NCBI GenBank assembly: GCA_021845805.1
Contig: JAJZVD010000006.1
Location: forward strand, 1-64,000
Length of the DNA stretch: 64,000 bases
Origin: Pseudomonadota bacterium
GTDB taxonomy: Bacteria; Pseudomonadota; Alphaproteobacteria; Rhodobacterales; Rhodobacteraceae
Direction: 5' to 3'
The translations under genes were made by a program, and so were the position numbers. Every line of letters begins with the position of its first letter. The first letter of the stretch is position 1. Of this stretch, positions 28,808 through 38,774 are shown in pieces. The notes below the pieces were generated by a model. The model searched no databases. It was not told where the DNA came from and worked only from the letters and a program-made list of their open reading frames with translations.

Positions 28808-29604
28808 CGCACCGCCATCAGCGTGCGGTCCCAGCGCCAGTCCCAGACATCCAGCAGCGACCGCCCCGCCGACGAAAAGACGATCCGGTCGGCCCGCCCG
28901 ATCAGGTACTGGAACGGCACGAAGCCGACGCCGCCCTGCGACTGCGGGAACCGGCTGTCTTCCGAGTTGTCGCGGTTGTCGCCCATGAAGAAGAACTCGC
29001 CCGGCGGCACGGTGAACACCTGGGTATTGTCGGCAAAGCCGTCATCCTCGGTGTTCAGGATATCATGTCGCAGCCCGCCCGGCAGCGTTTCGATGAAACG
29101 GTCGTTCTCGCACGGGCCACCCCGCGGCACCGGCACGTTGCGGCACCGCGGCATGGCACCGGTGGGCCCCTGCGGCAGCATCGCTTCGGTGAAGGTGCCC
29201 GCCGGTTCCACCTCGACAGGGGCGCCGTTGATGTACAGCAGCCCGTCCTTCATCTGCACGGTATCGCCCGGCAGACCGATCAGCCGCTTGATGTAATCCT
29301 CGCCGTTGATCGGGTGGCGGAACACCACCACATCGCCCCGCTGCGGCATCCGCGCCAGGATGCGCCCCGAGAACGGGCACAGATCCATCGGGCAGGAATA
29401 GCGCGAATAGCCATAGGCCATCTTGTTGACGAACAGGAAATCGCCGACCAGCAGCGTATCCTTCATCGAGCCCGAGGGGATCCAGAACGGCTGGAAGCAC
29501 AGGGTACGGAACAGGACGGCGATCAACAGCGCCATGACCACGGTTCGCACCGTGTCGAGGATACCGCCCGCTGCCTGCATCAAACCCTGCCCCGTCGCCC
29601 GCAT
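28804..29604 (-). CDS. lepB: Signal peptidase I, second copy
   Basis: A 266-aa membrane peptidase that removes signal peptides from exported proteins. One N-terminal membrane segment (about 18-37) is followed by the catalytic Ser46 in IPSGSMKDT and Lys106 in [12 protein letters not shown] pair of cysteines, SCPMDLC (about 71-76), may form a disulfide. It is the downstream member of two tandem, similar genes and retains all catalytic residues, so it should be active. It overlaps rnc by 4 bp. The gap to the first copy is 55 bp. Confidence 0.93.
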   Translation of the reverse strand: MRATGQGLMQAAGGILDTVRTVVMALLIAVLFRTLCFQPFWIPSGSMKDTLLVGDFLFVNKMAYGYSRYSCPMDLCPFSGRILARMPQRGDVVVFRHPINGEDYIKRLIGLPGDTVQMKDGLLYINGAPVEVEPAGTFTEAMLPQGPTGAMPRCRNVPVPRGGPCENDRFIETLPGGLRHDILNTEDDGFADNTQVFTVPPGEFFFMGDNRDNSEDSRFPQSQGGVGFVPFQYLIGRADRIVFSSAGRSLLDVWDWRWDRTLMAVR

Positions 29605-29659
29605 CGCGGCTACATGCGCGGGCGGGGGGCAGGTGTCAAGCGGCCCCGCCCCGCGCGGC

Positions 29660-30448
29660 CTAGTTGATCCATTTGAAGAAGCGATCCGCCCGCCACGTCC
29701 AGACGTAGAACAGCGACCGCCCGGCGGACGAGAAGATGATCATCTCGGCCTTGCCGATCAGGTTGGCCACCGGCAGCATGCCCACCCCCTGCACCGTCAC
29801 CGGAAAGCGGCTGTCGGCCGAGTTGTCGCGGTTGTCGCCCATCACGAAAAGATTGCCCGGCGGAACCGTGTAAAGCGGCGTGTTGTCGCCCGGCCCGTTG
29901 TCCTCGATGTTCAGGATGTCATGCGTCACGCCGCCCGGCAGGGTTTCCAGGAACCGCGCCTTGTCGCAGGCGCCGCCCTCCCCCACCGCGCCGTTCTGGC
30001 AGCGGGGCAGGTCGCCCTGCGGGCCCTGCGGGGCGTAGGTTTCGGTGAACGTCCCGTCGGGCTGCACCTGAACCGGGGTTCCGTTGATGTAAAGCAGGCC
30101 GTCCTTCATCTGCACGGTATCGCCCGGCAGGCCGATGACGCGCTTGATCAGGTCTTCGTTGGCGGCCGGGTGGCGGAACACCACAACGTCGCCGCGCTTG
30201 GGCAGGCTGCCGAACAGGCGGCCGGTGATCGGGCACAGGCTGAACGGGCACGAGACCGCCGAATAGCCATAGGCCATCTTGTTGATGACGATGTAGTCGC
30301 CGACCAGCAGCGTATCCTTCATCGACCCCGATGGGATCCAGAACGGCTGGAAGAACAGGGTGCGGAACACCCCCGCGATCAGCAGCGCATAGATGACCGT
30401 CTTGATCGTGTCGACGATCCCTTCTTCCTTCTTCGCAGCGCGTGCCAT
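29660..30448 (-). CDS. lepB: Signal peptidase I, first copy
   Basis: A 262-aa paralogue of the adjacent gene. The N-terminus is cytosolic and charged (ARAAKKEEG), then one membrane segment (about 14-33), then Ser42 in IPSGSMKDT and Lys102 in LIKRVIGLPGD. The SCPFSLC cysteine pair is shared with the second copy. The two proteins are strongly similar across their whole length but differ at many positions, so the duplication is old. It starts 7 bp after acpS and is part of the rpoZ-recO operon. Confidence 0.94.
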   Translation of the reverse strand: MARAAKKEEGIVDTIKTVIYALLIAGVFRTLFFQPFWIPSGSMKDTLLVGDYIVINKMAYGYSAVSCPFSLCPITGRLFGSLPKRGDVVVFRHPAANEDLIKRVIGLPGDTVQMKDGLLYINGTPVQVQPDGTFTETYAPQGPQGDLPRCQNGAVGEGGACDKARFLETLPGGVTHDILNIEDNGPGDNTPLYTVPPGNLFVMGDNRDNSADSRFPVTVQGVGMLPVANLIGKAEMIIFSSAGRSLFYVWTWRADRFFKWIN

Positions 30449-30455
30449 GCCTCGC

Positions 30456-30875
30456 CTATCCCTTTTCCTCTTGCCCTGCCTCGGGCAATGCCTCGATCAC
30501 CACGATGGCCTGAGCCCAGGGATGGTCATCCGTCAAGGTCAGGTGGATCACGCTTCGGTGCCCCGGTGGCGTCATAGCGGCAAGCCGGTCGGCTGCCCAG
30601 CCCGTCAGATGCATCTGCGGCTGCCCGCTGCGCAGGTTGCTGACGGCCATGTCCTTCCAGGCGATGCCCATGCGCAGGCCGGTGCCCAGCGCCTTCGAGC
30701 AGGCCTCCTTCGCCGCCCAGCGTTTCGCATAGGTGCCCGCCACATCGGCCCGGCGCTCGGCCTTCTGCTGCTCGGCCGCGGTAAAGACACGGTTGCGGAA
30801 CCGGTCGCCGTGGCGGGCCAGAACGCCGGCGATCCGCTCGATGTTCGCCAGATCGGTTCCGATCCCCAGGATCAT
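30456..30875 (-). CDS. acpS: Holo-[acyl-carrier-protein] synthase
   Basis: A 139-aa phosphopantetheinyl transferase that activates the fatty-acid acyl carrier protein with coenzyme A. The signature [12 protein letters not shown] holds the metal-binding Asp, and [16 protein letters not shown] holds the catalytic Glu and Lys. The ATG at 30875 overlaps the stop of the upstream coiled-coil gene as ATGA. AcpS-type enzymes usually serve fatty-acid ACP; whether this one could also prime the carrier domains of the NRPS-PKS at 53-64 kb is unknown, and no Sfp-type enzyme is seen in the window. Confidence 0.95.
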   Translation of the reverse strand: MILGIGTDLANIERIAGVLARHGDRFRNRVFTAAEQQKAERRADVAGTYAKRWAAKEACSKALGTGLRMGIAWKDMAVSNLRSGQPQMHLTGWAADRLAAMTPPGHRSVIHLTLTDDHPWAQAIVVIEALPEAGQEEKG

Positions 30876-31738
30876 GGCTTGGCCGACACCTGCGGCATCG
30901 GGGTCAGCAGGCCATCGCCCAGGTTCAGCATCGCGCGCCACCAGTCTGGCAGGGCAAGCTGGGGCAGCCCGTCGAACCGTGCGGCCAGCTTCTGCCACAG
31001 GCCCGGCGCATCGGCGCGCACCGCCGACCAGAGCGCCGCGGCATCCGGCATGGCCAGTTCGCAGACACCGTTTTCCGACAAGGCCGTATCGGGGTTGAAG
31101 GCCACGTCCAGCCCGTGCAGGTCATGCAGCGCCGCGCAGTCATCCTGCAGCGATTGCGCGCCAGCCGCGGCGATCACCGGGATGCCGAAGAAGGGCACCG
31201 CCTCGCCCGGGGCGGCGGCGATCCCGCGCGTCGCGCCGGCGGCCAGCCGGTCGGCCATGCGGCGGGTGGCTTCGGCCACGGCCTCGGCCGCGGGAATGGT
31301 GCGGCCCTGGTAGTTCACCACGGCCTTCGCTGCCTGCGCCTGCAACGACTTGTTCTCCGCCGTCAGCGCGGCGTTGGCCTGGGTCAGCGTGTCGCCCTGC
31401 TGCTTCAGCGCCGTATTGGTGGCGGTCAGCGCGTCGTTGTTCTGCATCAGACCGGCGTTGCGTTCCTTCAGATCGGCCGAGGCGGCAACCGCGGCATCGG
31501 CGCGGCGGGCCTCGCTGTCAGCGCGTTCGGTTTCGGCGGCCAGCAGCCGCTCTTGCCGCGCCCGCACCGAAAGATCGGGCAGGATCGCATCGGCAAGGCC
31601 CGAAAGGCTGGCCGACACCGAATCATTGATGACGACCAGCGCTGTCAGCACCAGCGCCAGAACGAACAGCAGTGCCAGCATTCCCTTGGACAGGACCATG
31701 AGGACGCTGAACGGCAGTTTCACCAGGCGCCAGAGCAT
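30872..31738 (-). CDS. Uncharacterised membrane-anchored coiled-coil protein
   Basis: A 288-aa protein I do not recognise. It has an N-terminal membrane segment (about 18-40, [15 protein letters not shown]), then a long coiled coil (about 60-135) rich in Ala, Asp and Asn/Gln heptads. A globular C-terminal domain of about 150 residues follows, with two cysteines (DDCAAL and GVCELA) that could form a disulfide. The topology suggests a periplasmic body. It is translationally coupled to acpS (ATGA) and follows pdxJ by 31 bp, so it belongs to the housekeeping operon. Its function is unknown. Confidence 0.75.
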   Translation of the reverse strand: MLWRLVKLPFSVLMVLSKGMLALLFVLALVLTALVVINDSVSASLSGLADAILPDLSVRARQERLLAAETERADSEARRADAAVAASADLKERNAGLMQNNDALTATNTALKQQGDTLTQANAALTAENKSLQAQAAKAVVNYQGRTIPAAEAVAEATRRMADRLAAGATRGIAAAPGEAVPFFGIPVIAAAGAQSLQDDCAALHDLHGLDVAFNPDTALSENGVCELAMPDAAALWSAVRADAPGLWQKLAARFDGLPQLALPDWWRAMLNLGDGLLTPMPQVSAKP

Positions 31739-31769
31739 TCGTACCCCCTCGACTTCGGCGCGCAGAAAA

Positions 31770-32522
31770 TCACGCCGCGCGAGACAAGTCCATCAGGCGC
31801 CGCATTTCCGCGATGGCGGCAGGCAGGCCGACAAAGATCGCCTCGGCGATCAGGAAATGGCCGATGTTCAGTTCCATCACCTGCGGGAAGGCGGCGATCG
31901 GGCCCACCGTCTCGAAGCTCAGCCCGTGGCCTGCATGAACCTCGAGCCCCAGCGAGGCCGCCAGCACCGCCCCGGCCCGCAGCCCGGCAAGCTCGGCGTC
32001 GCGTTCGGCGAACCGGCCTTCGGAATGCAGGTCGCAGTAATGGCCGGTATGCAGTTCCACCACCGCCGCGCCGATCCGGGCCGAAGCCTCGATCTGGCGC
32101 GGGTCGTGGCCGATGAACATCGACACGCGGCACCCGGCCTCGCGCAGGGGGGCGATGTAGTCGCAGAGCCGCGCCTCGTCGCCCGCAACGTCCAGCCCCC
32201 CCTCGGTCGTCCGCTCCTCGCGCTTCTCGGGAACAAGGCAGACCGCATGGGGCCGGTGCCGCAGCGCCAGCGCCTGCATCTCGGCCGTTGCCGCCATCTC
32301 GAAGTTCAGCGGCACCCGCAGGCCCGTGGCCAGCGCCTCGATGTCGGCATCGCGGATGTGGCGGCGGTCTTCGCGCAGGTGCGCGGTGATCCCGTCGGCC
32401 CCGGCCTCCTGCGCCAGAAGCGCGGCGCGCAGCGGCTCCGGGTAGGCCGAGCCCCGCGCGTTTCGCACGGTGGCCACATGGTCGATGTTCACACCCAGAC
32501 GCAGCTTTCCCCTGGCCCGCAT
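31770..32522 (-). CDS. pdxJ: Pyridoxine 5'-phosphate synthase
   Basis: PdxJ makes pyridoxine 5'-phosphate from 1-deoxyxylulose 5-phosphate and 3-amino-2-oxopropyl phosphate in the long vitamin B6 pathway. The 250-aa TIM barrel has the conserved N-terminal [16 protein letters not shown] block, the [12 protein letters not shown] segment and [14 protein letters not shown]. Residues in FIGHD and ELHTG near the C-terminal phosphate site are in place. It begins 2 bp after the DUF2062 gene. Confidence 0.96.
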   Translation of the reverse strand: MRARGKLRLGVNIDHVATVRNARGSAYPEPLRAALLAQEAGADGITAHLREDRRHIRDADIEALATGLRVPLNFEMAATAEMQALALRHRPHAVCLVPEKREERTTEGGLDVAGDEARLCDYIAPLREAGCRVSMFIGHDPRQIEASARIGAAVVELHTGHYCDLHSEGRFAERDAELAGLRAGAVLAASLGLEVHAGHGLSFETVGPIAAFPQVMELNIGHFLIAEAIFVGLPAAIAEMRRLMDLSRAA

Positions 32523-32524
32523 GT

Positions 32525-33199
32525 TCAGCCCTCCTGTCCCTTGTCCGCCGGGCGGGGGCCCGGCCCTTCGGCCCGCGCGGCACGCGCCGCGCGCAGTTTT
32601 TCCACCCGCTCGCGCAGCCGCTTGCTGCGCCGCTTCTGATAGGCGGCCACCACCGGCAGGCTAAGGTAATAGCCCGCCAGCCCCAGCACGATGCCGGGGA
32701 TGATCCCACCCACCGTATACGGCCAGAACACCCGGCGGAAGAACCAGGCCAGGCTTTGCCAATGGGTATCCCGGCCGGTCAGCAGCGCGCGCATGTTGTC
32801 CCACAGCTCGATCGAGGCGCGGGTGAAGGCGCGCACGATCTGCGACAGGTGCATGGGGTTGGGTTCGTGCAGCAGCCAGTAGCCCAGTTCGACCGAGACC
32901 GACATGATCAGCGGAAAGGTCAGCGGGTTTCCGACCAGCGTCGAGAGCAACGCCGCCACCATGTTGCCGCGCAAGACCCAGGCCAGCGCGGCGGCGATGA
33001 CCAGATGGAAGCCGAAGAACGGAGTGAAGGAGACGAAGATCCCCGCCGCCACACCCCGCGCAATGCGATGCGGCTTGTCGGGCAGTCGGCGCAGGCGGTG
33101 GACGATGTAGCTGATGGCGCGCAGCCAGCCCCCGCGCGGATAGACGGCTTCCACGATCGTCTGGCGAAAGGATCGCTTGGTCCGCCGCTTGAAAACCAC
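32525..33199 (-). CDS. DUF2062 domain membrane protein
   Basis: A 224-aa inner-membrane protein of unknown function. The DUF2062 core (about residues 35-185) contains [19 protein letters not shown] and [10 protein letters not shown], with three to four hydrophobic segments. Basic tails occur at both ends. It sits between rsh (23 bp upstream) and pdxJ (2 bp downstream), a placement seen in other alphaproteobacteria. No enzymatic motif is visible. Confidence 0.85.
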   Translation of the reverse strand: MVFKRRTKRSFRQTIVEAVYPRGGWLRAISYIVHRLRRLPDKPHRIARGVAAGIFVSFTPFFGFHLVIAAALAWVLRGNMVAALLSTLVGNPLTFPLIMSVSVELGYWLLHEPNPMHLSQIVRAFTRASIELWDNMRALLTGRDTHWQSLAWFFRRVFWPYTVGGIIPGIVLGLAGYYLSLPVVAAYQKRRSKRLRERVEKLRAARAARAEGPGPRPADKGQEG

Positions 33200-33222
33200 C
33201 TACACGCCCCCTGCCCCGCTGC

Positions 33223-35346
33223 TCAGGGCTTCCTGCTCATGTCCCGGTAGCGTTCGATCTGGGCCACATCGCTTTCGGCCTCGAGGGCGGTCATCACGTA
33301 ATGCAGGTGCTCGACGTCACGCAGATCGACCTCGACGATCAGCCGGTAGTAGTCCGGCTTCCGGTCCACGAAGTGCAGGTCGGAGATATTGGCCTTCTGT
33401 TCGCCGATCAAGGTGCAAATCCGCCCCAGCACGCCCGGCCCGTTCGAGAGGGTCACGTTCAGGCTGACGGTATGCACCGGCGCGTGGCGGCCCGCGGTCC
33501 AGTTCAGGTCGATCCAGCGTTCGGGCTGTTCCTCGAATTCGGCCAGCGCGGGGCAGTCGATGGCGTGAACCACCGGCCCCTGGCCGCGATAGGTGATGCC
33601 CACGATCCGTTCGCCCGGCACCGGCTGGCAGCAGTTGGCGCGGCGGAACGGCTGGTCCGGGGCAAGCCCGACGATGGGGCGCTGCGCATCGACCTCGGCG
33701 CTGGGGGTGGCGCTGGCAAGCTCGGGATAAAGTGCCTCCACCACCCGCCGCGCGGGCAGTTCGGCCGACCCCACGCGCGCCAGAAGCTCTGTCTCGTCGG
33801 GCAGGCCAAGCCGCCCCGCGGCGGTGCGCAGCGCCTTTTCGGTGGCCTTCTTGCCGACATGCTCGAAGGCCACCCGGGCCAGTTCCTGGCCCAGTTTCAC
33901 GAAACGGCCACGGTCTTCCTCGCGCAGGGATCGACGGATCGCGGATTTCGCGCGCCCCGTCACCACGATGTCGATCCAGCTCGCCTGCGGGCGCTGCCCC
34001 TCGGCGGTGATGATCTCGACGCTCTGGCCGTTCTTCAGCCGGGTCCACAGCGGCACGCGGATGCCATCGACCTTGGCCGACACGCAGGAATTCCCGATCC
34101 GGGTATGGATCGCATAGGCGTAGTCAAGCGGCGTCGCGCCCCGCGGCAACTGGATCACGTCGCCCTTCGGCGTGAAGCAGAACACCTGGTCCGAGTACAT
34201 CTCGAGCTTCACCGTCTCGAGGAACTCGTCGTGGTCCTCATCGGCCTCGAAGCGTTCGGTCAGCGTGGTGATCCACTTTGTCGGATCGACGGCAAAGCGG
34301 TTCTGCGCCCGCACCCCGTCGCGATAGGACCAGTGCGCCGCCACCCCGGCCTCGGCCACCTCGTGCATTTCGCGGGTGCGGATCTGCACCTCCACCCGCT
34401 TGCCGTCACGCCCCGAGACGGTGGTATGGATCGACCGGTAACCGTTGTTCTTCGGCTGGCTGACGTAATCCTTGAACCGCCCCGGCACCGCCCGCCAGCG
34501 CTGATGGATGACGCCCAGCACGCGGTAGCAATCGGCCTCGGACCCGGTGATGACCCGGAAGCCGTAGATGTCCGACAGGCGCGAGAAGGCCAGGTTCTTT
34601 TCCTGCATCTTGCGCCAGACCGAATAGGGCTTCTTGGCCCGGCCGAAGACATCGGCCTCGATCCCGGCCTTTTCCAGCTCGATGCGGATGTCGTTGGTGA
34701 TCTTGTGCACCACGTCGCCGGTTTCGCGCTGCAGCGTGATGAACCGGCGGATGATCGAGGTCCGCCCCTCGGGGTTCAGCACACGGAACGACAGGTCTTC
34801 CAGTTCCTCGCGCATCCACTGCATGCCCATGCGGCCGGCAAGCGGGGCGAAGATCTCCATCGTCTCGCGTGCCTTGCGGGCCTGCTTTTCCGGCGGCAGC
34901 GACTTGATGGTGCGCATGTTGTGCAGCCGGTCGGCCAGCTTGACCAGGATCACCCGCAGGTCCTTGGACATGGCGATCAGCAGCTTGCGGAAGTTTTCCG
35001 CCTGCTTGGCCTCTGACGACGACAGTTGCAGGTTGGTCAGCTTGGTCACGCCATCGACCAGTTCGGCGATCTCGGTGCCAAACAGCCGCTCCACCTCGGA
35101 AAAGGTGGATTTCGTATCCTCGATCGTGTCGTGCAGCAGCGCGGTGACGATGGTCGCATCGTCCAGCCGCTGTTCGGTCAGGATCGCCGCCACGGCCACC
35201 GGATGGGTGAAGTATTCCTCGCCCGAATGGCGCATCTGCCCCGCGTGCATGGCCCGTCCATAGGCATAGGCCTGGCGGATCAGCGCCTCGCTGGTACGCG
35301 GGTTGTAGTTGCGGACAAGGGCGATCAGGTCTTCGACGTCGATCAT
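33223..35346 (-). CDS. rsh: Bifunctional (p)ppGpp synthetase/hydrolase (RelA/SpoT homologue)
   Basis: A 707-aa long RSH protein that sets the level of the alarmone (p)ppGpp. The HD hydrolase domain is intact (YFTHPVAVA, ALLHDTIED). The synthetase domain has GYRSIHTTV and the RFKD motif that marks the bifunctional, SpoT-like class, so both activities are expected. TGS (about 385-450, VIQLPRGATPLDYAYAIHT) and C-terminal ACT domains follow. It begins 50 bp after rpoZ. Alphaproteobacteria normally have this single long RSH enzyme. Confidence 0.95.
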   Translation of the reverse strand: MIDVEDLIALVRNYNPRTSEALIRQAYAYGRAMHAGQMRHSGEEYFTHPVAVAAILTEQRLDDATIVTALLHDTIEDTKSTFSEVERLFGTEIAELVDGVTKLTNLQLSSSEAKQAENFRKLLIAMSKDLRVILVKLADRLHNMRTIKSLPPEKQARKARETMEIFAPLAGRMGMQWMREELEDLSFRVLNPEGRTSIIRRFITLQRETGDVVHKITNDIRIELEKAGIEADVFGRAKKPYSVWRKMQEKNLAFSRLSDIYGFRVITGSEADCYRVLGVIHQRWRAVPGRFKDYVSQPKNNGYRSIHTTVSGRDGKRVEVQIRTREMHEVAEAGVAAHWSYRDGVRAQNRFAVDPTKWITTLTERFEADEDHDEFLETVKLEMYSDQVFCFTPKGDVIQLPRGATPLDYAYAIHTRIGNSCVSAKVDGIRVPLWTRLKNGQSVEIITAEGQRPQASWIDIVVTGRAKSAIRRSLREEDRGRFVKLGQELARVAFEHVGKKATEKALRTAAGRLGLPDETELLARVGSAELPARRVVEALYPELASATPSAEVDAQRPIVGLAPDQPFRRANCCQPVPGERIVGITYRGQGPVVHAIDCPALAEFEEQPERWIDLNWTAGRHAPVHTVSLNVTLSNGPGVLGRICTLIGEQKANISDLHFVDRKPDYYRLIVEVDLRDVEHLHYVMTALEAESDVAQIERYRDMSRKP

Positions 35347-35396
35347 CCGGTCCGCATCCTTTCAGGCTGCCGGGGCAGGCCGCAGAAGGCGGCGCC

Positions 35397-35750
35397 TCAG
35401 TCCTCGCCCTGCGCCTGCATCAGCGCGCGGAGAAGCTTTTCTTCCGACATGTCGTCCTGCGCCGGGCGATCCATGTCGGCGCCCATCAGCAGCGCCATCG
35501 CGTCGTCCTCGGGCTCGTCCACCTCGATCTGGGTCTGGTGGCTTTCGATCATCCGCTCGCGGAGCGCGCTGGCCGACTGGGTCTCGTCCGCGATCTCGCG
35601 CAGGGCAACGACAGGGTTCTTGTCGTTGTCGCGGTCGATGGTGATCGGCGACCCGGACTGGATCTCGCGCGCCCGGTGGGCGGCCAGCATCACCAGCTCG
35701 AACCGGTTCGGAACCTTGTCAACGCAATCTTCGACCGTCACGCGGGCCAT
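35397..35750 (-). CDS. rpoZ: DNA-directed RNA polymerase subunit omega
   Basis: The 117-aa omega subunit, which aids assembly of the beta-prime subunit and contributes to ppGpp response. The N-terminal [29 protein letters not shown] block is diagnostic (quoted in part as VPNRFELV). An acidic C-terminal extension is typical of alphaproteobacteria. The ATG at 35750 is preferred over a start 12 bp upstream because the protein should begin MARVTVED and TTGGAG precedes it. It is the first gene of the long operon that continues with rsh. Confidence 0.95.
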   Translation of the reverse strand: MARVTVEDCVDKVPNRFELVMLAAHRAREIQSGSPITIDRDNDKNPVVALREIADETQSASALRERMIESHQTQIEVDEPEDDAMALLMGADMDRPAQDDMSEEKLLRALMQAQGED

Positions 35751-35787
35751 CGGCGACTCCAATACGGATTGGGGGCATGGAAGGGCC

Positions 35788-35816
35788 TGTGTAAGCCTTC
35801 ACAACACCCTTGACAA
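35788..35816 (-). promoter_or_regulatory. Candidate promoter of the rpoZ-rsh operon
   Basis: On the minus strand TTGTCA (35816-35811) and TACACA (35793-35788) are separated by 17 bp. The leader to rpoZ would be about 30 nt and includes its GGAG site. Confidence 0.55.
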
Positions 35817-35833
35817 GGGACGATCGAGCCACA

Positions 35834-36430
35834 TCAGGAAATGGGCCGCACCGCGTCGCGGTCGGCCTGCGGCAGGCGTGCCAGCATCTCGTCGACAGTA
35901 GCGCCAAGAACCGGGTGGCGCCAGTCCGGCGCGATGTCGGCCAGGGGCACCAGGACGAAGGCGCGCTCGTGCAGGCGGGGATGCGGCAGGATCAGGCGGT
36001 CGGGCGCGCGCTGCGTCTGCAGATCGGGCGGAAGGTGCATCCAGGCCTCGACCCCCGCGCGGTCGGGGCGGATCAGATCGTCGCTGGCCAGCAGGTCCAG
36101 ATCAAGCGTCCGGCTGCCCCAGCGCAGCACCCGCCGACGCCCGAAGGCAGTCTCGATCCCGTGCAGCAGGTCCAGAACCTCCTGCGGGCCCTGCACCCCT
36201 TGAATCTCGACACAGGCATTCACATATTCGGGATCGGACGGGTCCGGGAAACTCGGGGTGCGAAACAGCCTGCTCTGCTTCGCAACCACAAGCCCGGCAA
36301 GGGAAATCGCCTGCACGGCGGCGGCGATCGTTTGCGCCGGATCACCCGCCTCGGTAGCAATATTCCCACCCAGCGCAACCAGATGGCGCAACAAACGACC
36401 CTGCGTCACGTTACAGTCCACTTTCGACAC
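35834..36430 (-). CDS. folK: 2-Amino-4-hydroxy-6-hydroxymethyldihydropteridine diphosphokinase
   Basis: FolK transfers pyrophosphate from ATP to 6-hydroxymethyl-dihydropterin in folate synthesis. The 198-aa sequence has LVALGGNI at the N-terminus, FRTPSFP, the RTLDLDLL signature and ILPHPRLHERAFVL. The start is uncertain: GTG at 36430 is the longest, and a GTG at about 36409 would give a start closer to the conserved core. Neither has a strong ribosome binding site. It is divergent from the NYN-domain gene and ends 84 bp before rpoZ. Confidence 0.92.
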   Translation of the reverse strand: MSKVDCNVTQGRLLRHLVALGGNIATEAGDPAQTIAAAVQAISLAGLVVAKQSRLFRTPSFPDPSDPEYVNACVEIQGVQGPQEVLDLLHGIETAFGRRRVLRWGSRTLDLDLLASDDLIRPDRAGVEAWMHLPPDLQTQRAPDRLILPHPRLHERAFVLVPLADIAPDWRHPVLGATVDEMLARLPQADRDAVRPIS

Positions 36431-36553
36431 GCTTTATGTGCCTTTGGATTTCTCGTAGCATCCTCGAATCCGCCGGAAGGGGACAGCCTGACGGCCCGCG
36501 ACGCCACCTCGCGGGAACAGTCAGACGCGACGGGTAATTTGAAAGGAACGGTA

Positions 36554-37129
36554 ATGTTTTACAAGGATGATCGTCTGGCTCTGTTCATAGACGGCTCCAA
36601 TCTCTACGCCGCGGCCAAGGCCCTGGGGTTCGACATCGACTACAAGCTTCTGCGGCAGGAATTCATGCGCCGCGGCAAGCTCTTGCGGGCATTCTACTAT
36701 ACCGCCCTGCTGGAAAACGATGACTATTCCCCGATCCGCCCGCTGGTCGACTGGCTGCACTACAACGGCTTCTCGATGGTGACCAAACCCGCCAAGGAAT
36801 ACGTTGACAGCCAGGGCCGCCGGAAGGTGAAGGGCAACATGGACATCGAGCTGACGGTCGATGCCATGGAGCTGGCGCCGCGGGTCGACCATATCGTGCT
36901 GTTCTCGGGTGACGGCGACTTCAAGCCGCTGGTCGAAAGCCTGCAACGGCAAGGCGTGCGCGTGTCGGTCGTGTCGACCATCCGCAGCCAGCCCCCGATG
37001 ATCGCAGACGAACTTCGCCGCCAGGCGGACAATTTCATCGAGCTGGACGAACTGCGCGAAGTCATCGGCCGCCCGCCGCGCGAACCGCGGCCGGTCGAAC
37101 AGGACATGGCCGCCAACCCGGCCCAGTGA
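36554..37129 (+). CDS. LabA-like NYN domain protein
   Basis: A 191-aa protein with a PIN-like NYN nuclease domain (formerly DUF88). The acidic residues expected in the active site are in ALFIDGSNLY near the N-terminus, KGNMDIELTVDA in the middle and LFSGDGDFKPLV. Such proteins are predicted metal-dependent ribonucleases; the name LabA comes from a cyanobacterial clock regulator. The ATG at 36554 has GAAAGGA 6 bp upstream, although the frame is open for a long way before it. Its partner or target RNA is unknown. Confidence 0.88.
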   Translation: MFYKDDRLALFIDGSNLYAAAKALGFDIDYKLLRQEFMRRGKLLRAFYYTALLENDDYSPIRPLVDWLHYNGFSMVTKPAKEYVDSQGRRKVKGNMDIELTVDAMELAPRVDHIVLFSGDGDFKPLVESLQRQGVRVSVVSTIRSQPPMIADELRRQADNFIELDELREVIGRPPREPRPVEQDMAANPAQ

Positions 37130-37261
37130 CGGGATCGGCACCGGGACGGCAGGCAAGCGATCGGGCCGGTGGGGGCAACCTCTCCGGCCCTTCGCATTGC
37201 ACTTCCCGAGGGTGGATTTCCCGCCCCGAAGCCGGTAGGCACGACGGGGAAGGAGTGCGCG

Positions 37262-38209
37262 ATGAAACCTGAACTGACGCTGTACCTCGCCGCCCCGCGC
37301 GGCTTCTGCGCCGGGGTGGACCGGGCCATCCGCATCGTGGAAATGGCGCTCGAGAAATGGGGCGCGCCGGTCTATGTGCGCCACGAGATCGTGCACAACC
37401 GCTATGTGGTGGAAGGCCTGCGGGCCAAGGGCGCCGTCTTCGTGGAAGAGCTGGACGAATGCCCCGATGACCGGCCGGTGATCTTTTCCGCGCATGGCGT
37501 GCCGAAATCCGTACCGGCCGCGGCCGAAGAACGCCGGATGATCGCGGTGGATGCCACCTGCCCGCTGGTGACCAAGGTGCACAAGGAAGCCGCCCGCCAC
37601 CACGAGGACGGGTTGCAGATGGTGATGATCGGCCATGCCGGACACCCCGAGGTGATCGGCACCATGGGCCAGTTGCCCGAGGGCGAGGTGCTGCTGGTGG
37701 AAACCGTGGCCGACGTGGCGGGCCTTCGGGTGCGCGATGCGGCAAAGCTGGCCTACATCACCCAGACGACACTGTCCGTCGATGACACCGCCGATATCGT
37801 CGATGCGCTGCGCGTCCGCTTTCCGGCCATCGTCGGCCCGCACCGCGAGGATATCTGCTACGCGACCACCAACCGCCAGGCAGCGGTCAAGGCCATCGCG
37901 GGCAGGATCGATGCGCTGCTGGTCATCGGGGCGCCGAACTCGTCGAACTCGCGCCGCCTGGTCGAGGTGGGCCGCGCCGCGGGCTGCGGCTATGCCCAGC
38001 TTGTGCAGCGTGCGACCGACATCGACTGGCGCGCCCTGCAGGGCATCCGCGCCGTCGGCGTCACCGCCGGCGCCTCGGCCCCGGAAGAGCTGGTGACCGA
38101 GGTGCTGGACGCGTTCCGCGACCGCTATGCCGTGACCGTCGAGATGGTGGAAACCGCGCGCGAGGATGTGGAGTTCAAGGTGCCCCGCATCCTGCGCGAA
38201 CCGGCCTGA
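37262..38209 (+). CDS. ispH: 4-Hydroxy-3-methylbut-2-enyl diphosphate reductase
   Basis: IspH carries out the last step of the MEP isoprenoid pathway, giving isopentenyl and dimethylallyl diphosphate through a 4Fe-4S cluster. The 315-aa sequence contains the three cluster cysteines in [23 protein letters not shown] and the [15 protein letters not shown] region. The substrate-binding Ser-Asn-Ser motif appears as PNSSNSRRL. The ATG at 37262 has AAGGAG 8 bp upstream. In phototrophic relatives IspH feeds carotenoid and quinone synthesis. Confidence 0.96.
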   Translation: MKPELTLYLAAPRGFCAGVDRAIRIVEMALEKWGAPVYVRHEIVHNRYVVEGLRAKGAVFVEELDECPDDRPVIFSAHGVPKSVPAAAEERRMIAVDATCPLVTKVHKEAARHHEDGLQMVMIGHAGHPEVIGTMGQLPEGEVLLVETVADVAGLRVRDAAKLAYITQTTLSVDDTADIVDALRVRFPAIVGPHREDICYATTNRQAAVKAIAGRIDALLVIGAPNSSNSRRLVEVGRAAGCGYAQLVQRATDIDWRALQGIRAVGVTAGASAPEELVTEVLDAFRDRYAVTVEMVETAREDVEFKVPRILREPA

Positions 38210-38255
38210 CCGCAGACGGGGCCGACACGCGCCCCATCAGCCCCGCGGCGCCCGG

Positions 38256-38284
38256 TTGACGCCCCGCGCTGCCCGGCCTATCCC
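38256..38284 (+). promoter_or_regulatory. Candidate promoter of rnhA
   Basis: TTGACG (38256-38261) and TATCCC (38279-38284) are separated by 17 bp and end 21 bp before the rnhA ATG. Confidence 0.45.
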
Positions 38285-38305
38285 GCCCGGGCAACGGAGA
38301 CCCAG

Positions 38306-38764
38306 ATGCCCGAACTCTTCGCCTATACCGATGGGGCCTGCAGCGGAAACCCCGGCCCCGGGGGCTGGGGCGTGCTGCTGATCGCGCGCGAGGGCGATGC
38401 CGTGGTGCGGGAACGCACCCTGTCGGGCGGCGAGGCGCTGACCACCAACAACCGGATGGAGCTGATGGCGGCCATCTCGGCGCTGGAAACCCTGAGCCGC
38501 CCCTCGCGGCTGACCATCGTCACCGACAGCGCCTATGTGAAGAACGGCGTGACCGAGTGGATGGTCGGCTGGAAGCGCAACGGCTGGAAGACCTCGGCCA
38601 ACAAGCCGGTGAAGAATGACGACCTGTGGCGGCGGCTGGACGCGGCGCGGGGCCGCCACCAGGTGACCTGGGCCTGGATCAAGGGCCACGCGGGACACCC
38701 CGAGAACGAACGCGCCGATGAACTGGCCCGGGCCGGAATGGCCCCGTTCAAGCCGGGCGCCTGA
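38306..38764 (+). CDS. rnhA: Ribonuclease HI
   Basis: A 152-aa type 1 RNase H that degrades the RNA strand of RNA-DNA hybrids. The catalytic acids are in [13 protein letters not shown] (Asp9), NNRMELMAA (Glu), TDSAYV (Asp) and the C-terminal NERADELA (Asp). The [10 protein letters not shown] motif is conserved. The length equals that of the E. coli enzyme. It follows ispH in the same direction after 96 bp but appears to have its own promoter. Confidence 0.97.
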   Translation: MPELFAYTDGACSGNPGPGGWGVLLIAREGDAVVRERTLSGGEALTTNNRMELMAAISALETLSRPSRLTIVTDSAYVKNGVTEWMVGWKRNGWKTSANKPVKNDDLWRRLDAARGRHQVTWAWIKGHAGHPENERADELARAGMAPFKPGA

Positions 38765-38774
38765 TCGTACAGGG

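Noticed and set aside
28804-30448. Tandem lepB genes as an assembly artefact
   Set aside because: The two copies differ throughout in protein and DNA sequence, so they are not a duplicated read region.
35810-36553. Long in-frame extension upstream of the NYN-domain gene
   Set aside because: It runs antisense to folK. The ATG at 36554 has a good ribosome binding site and matches the family start.
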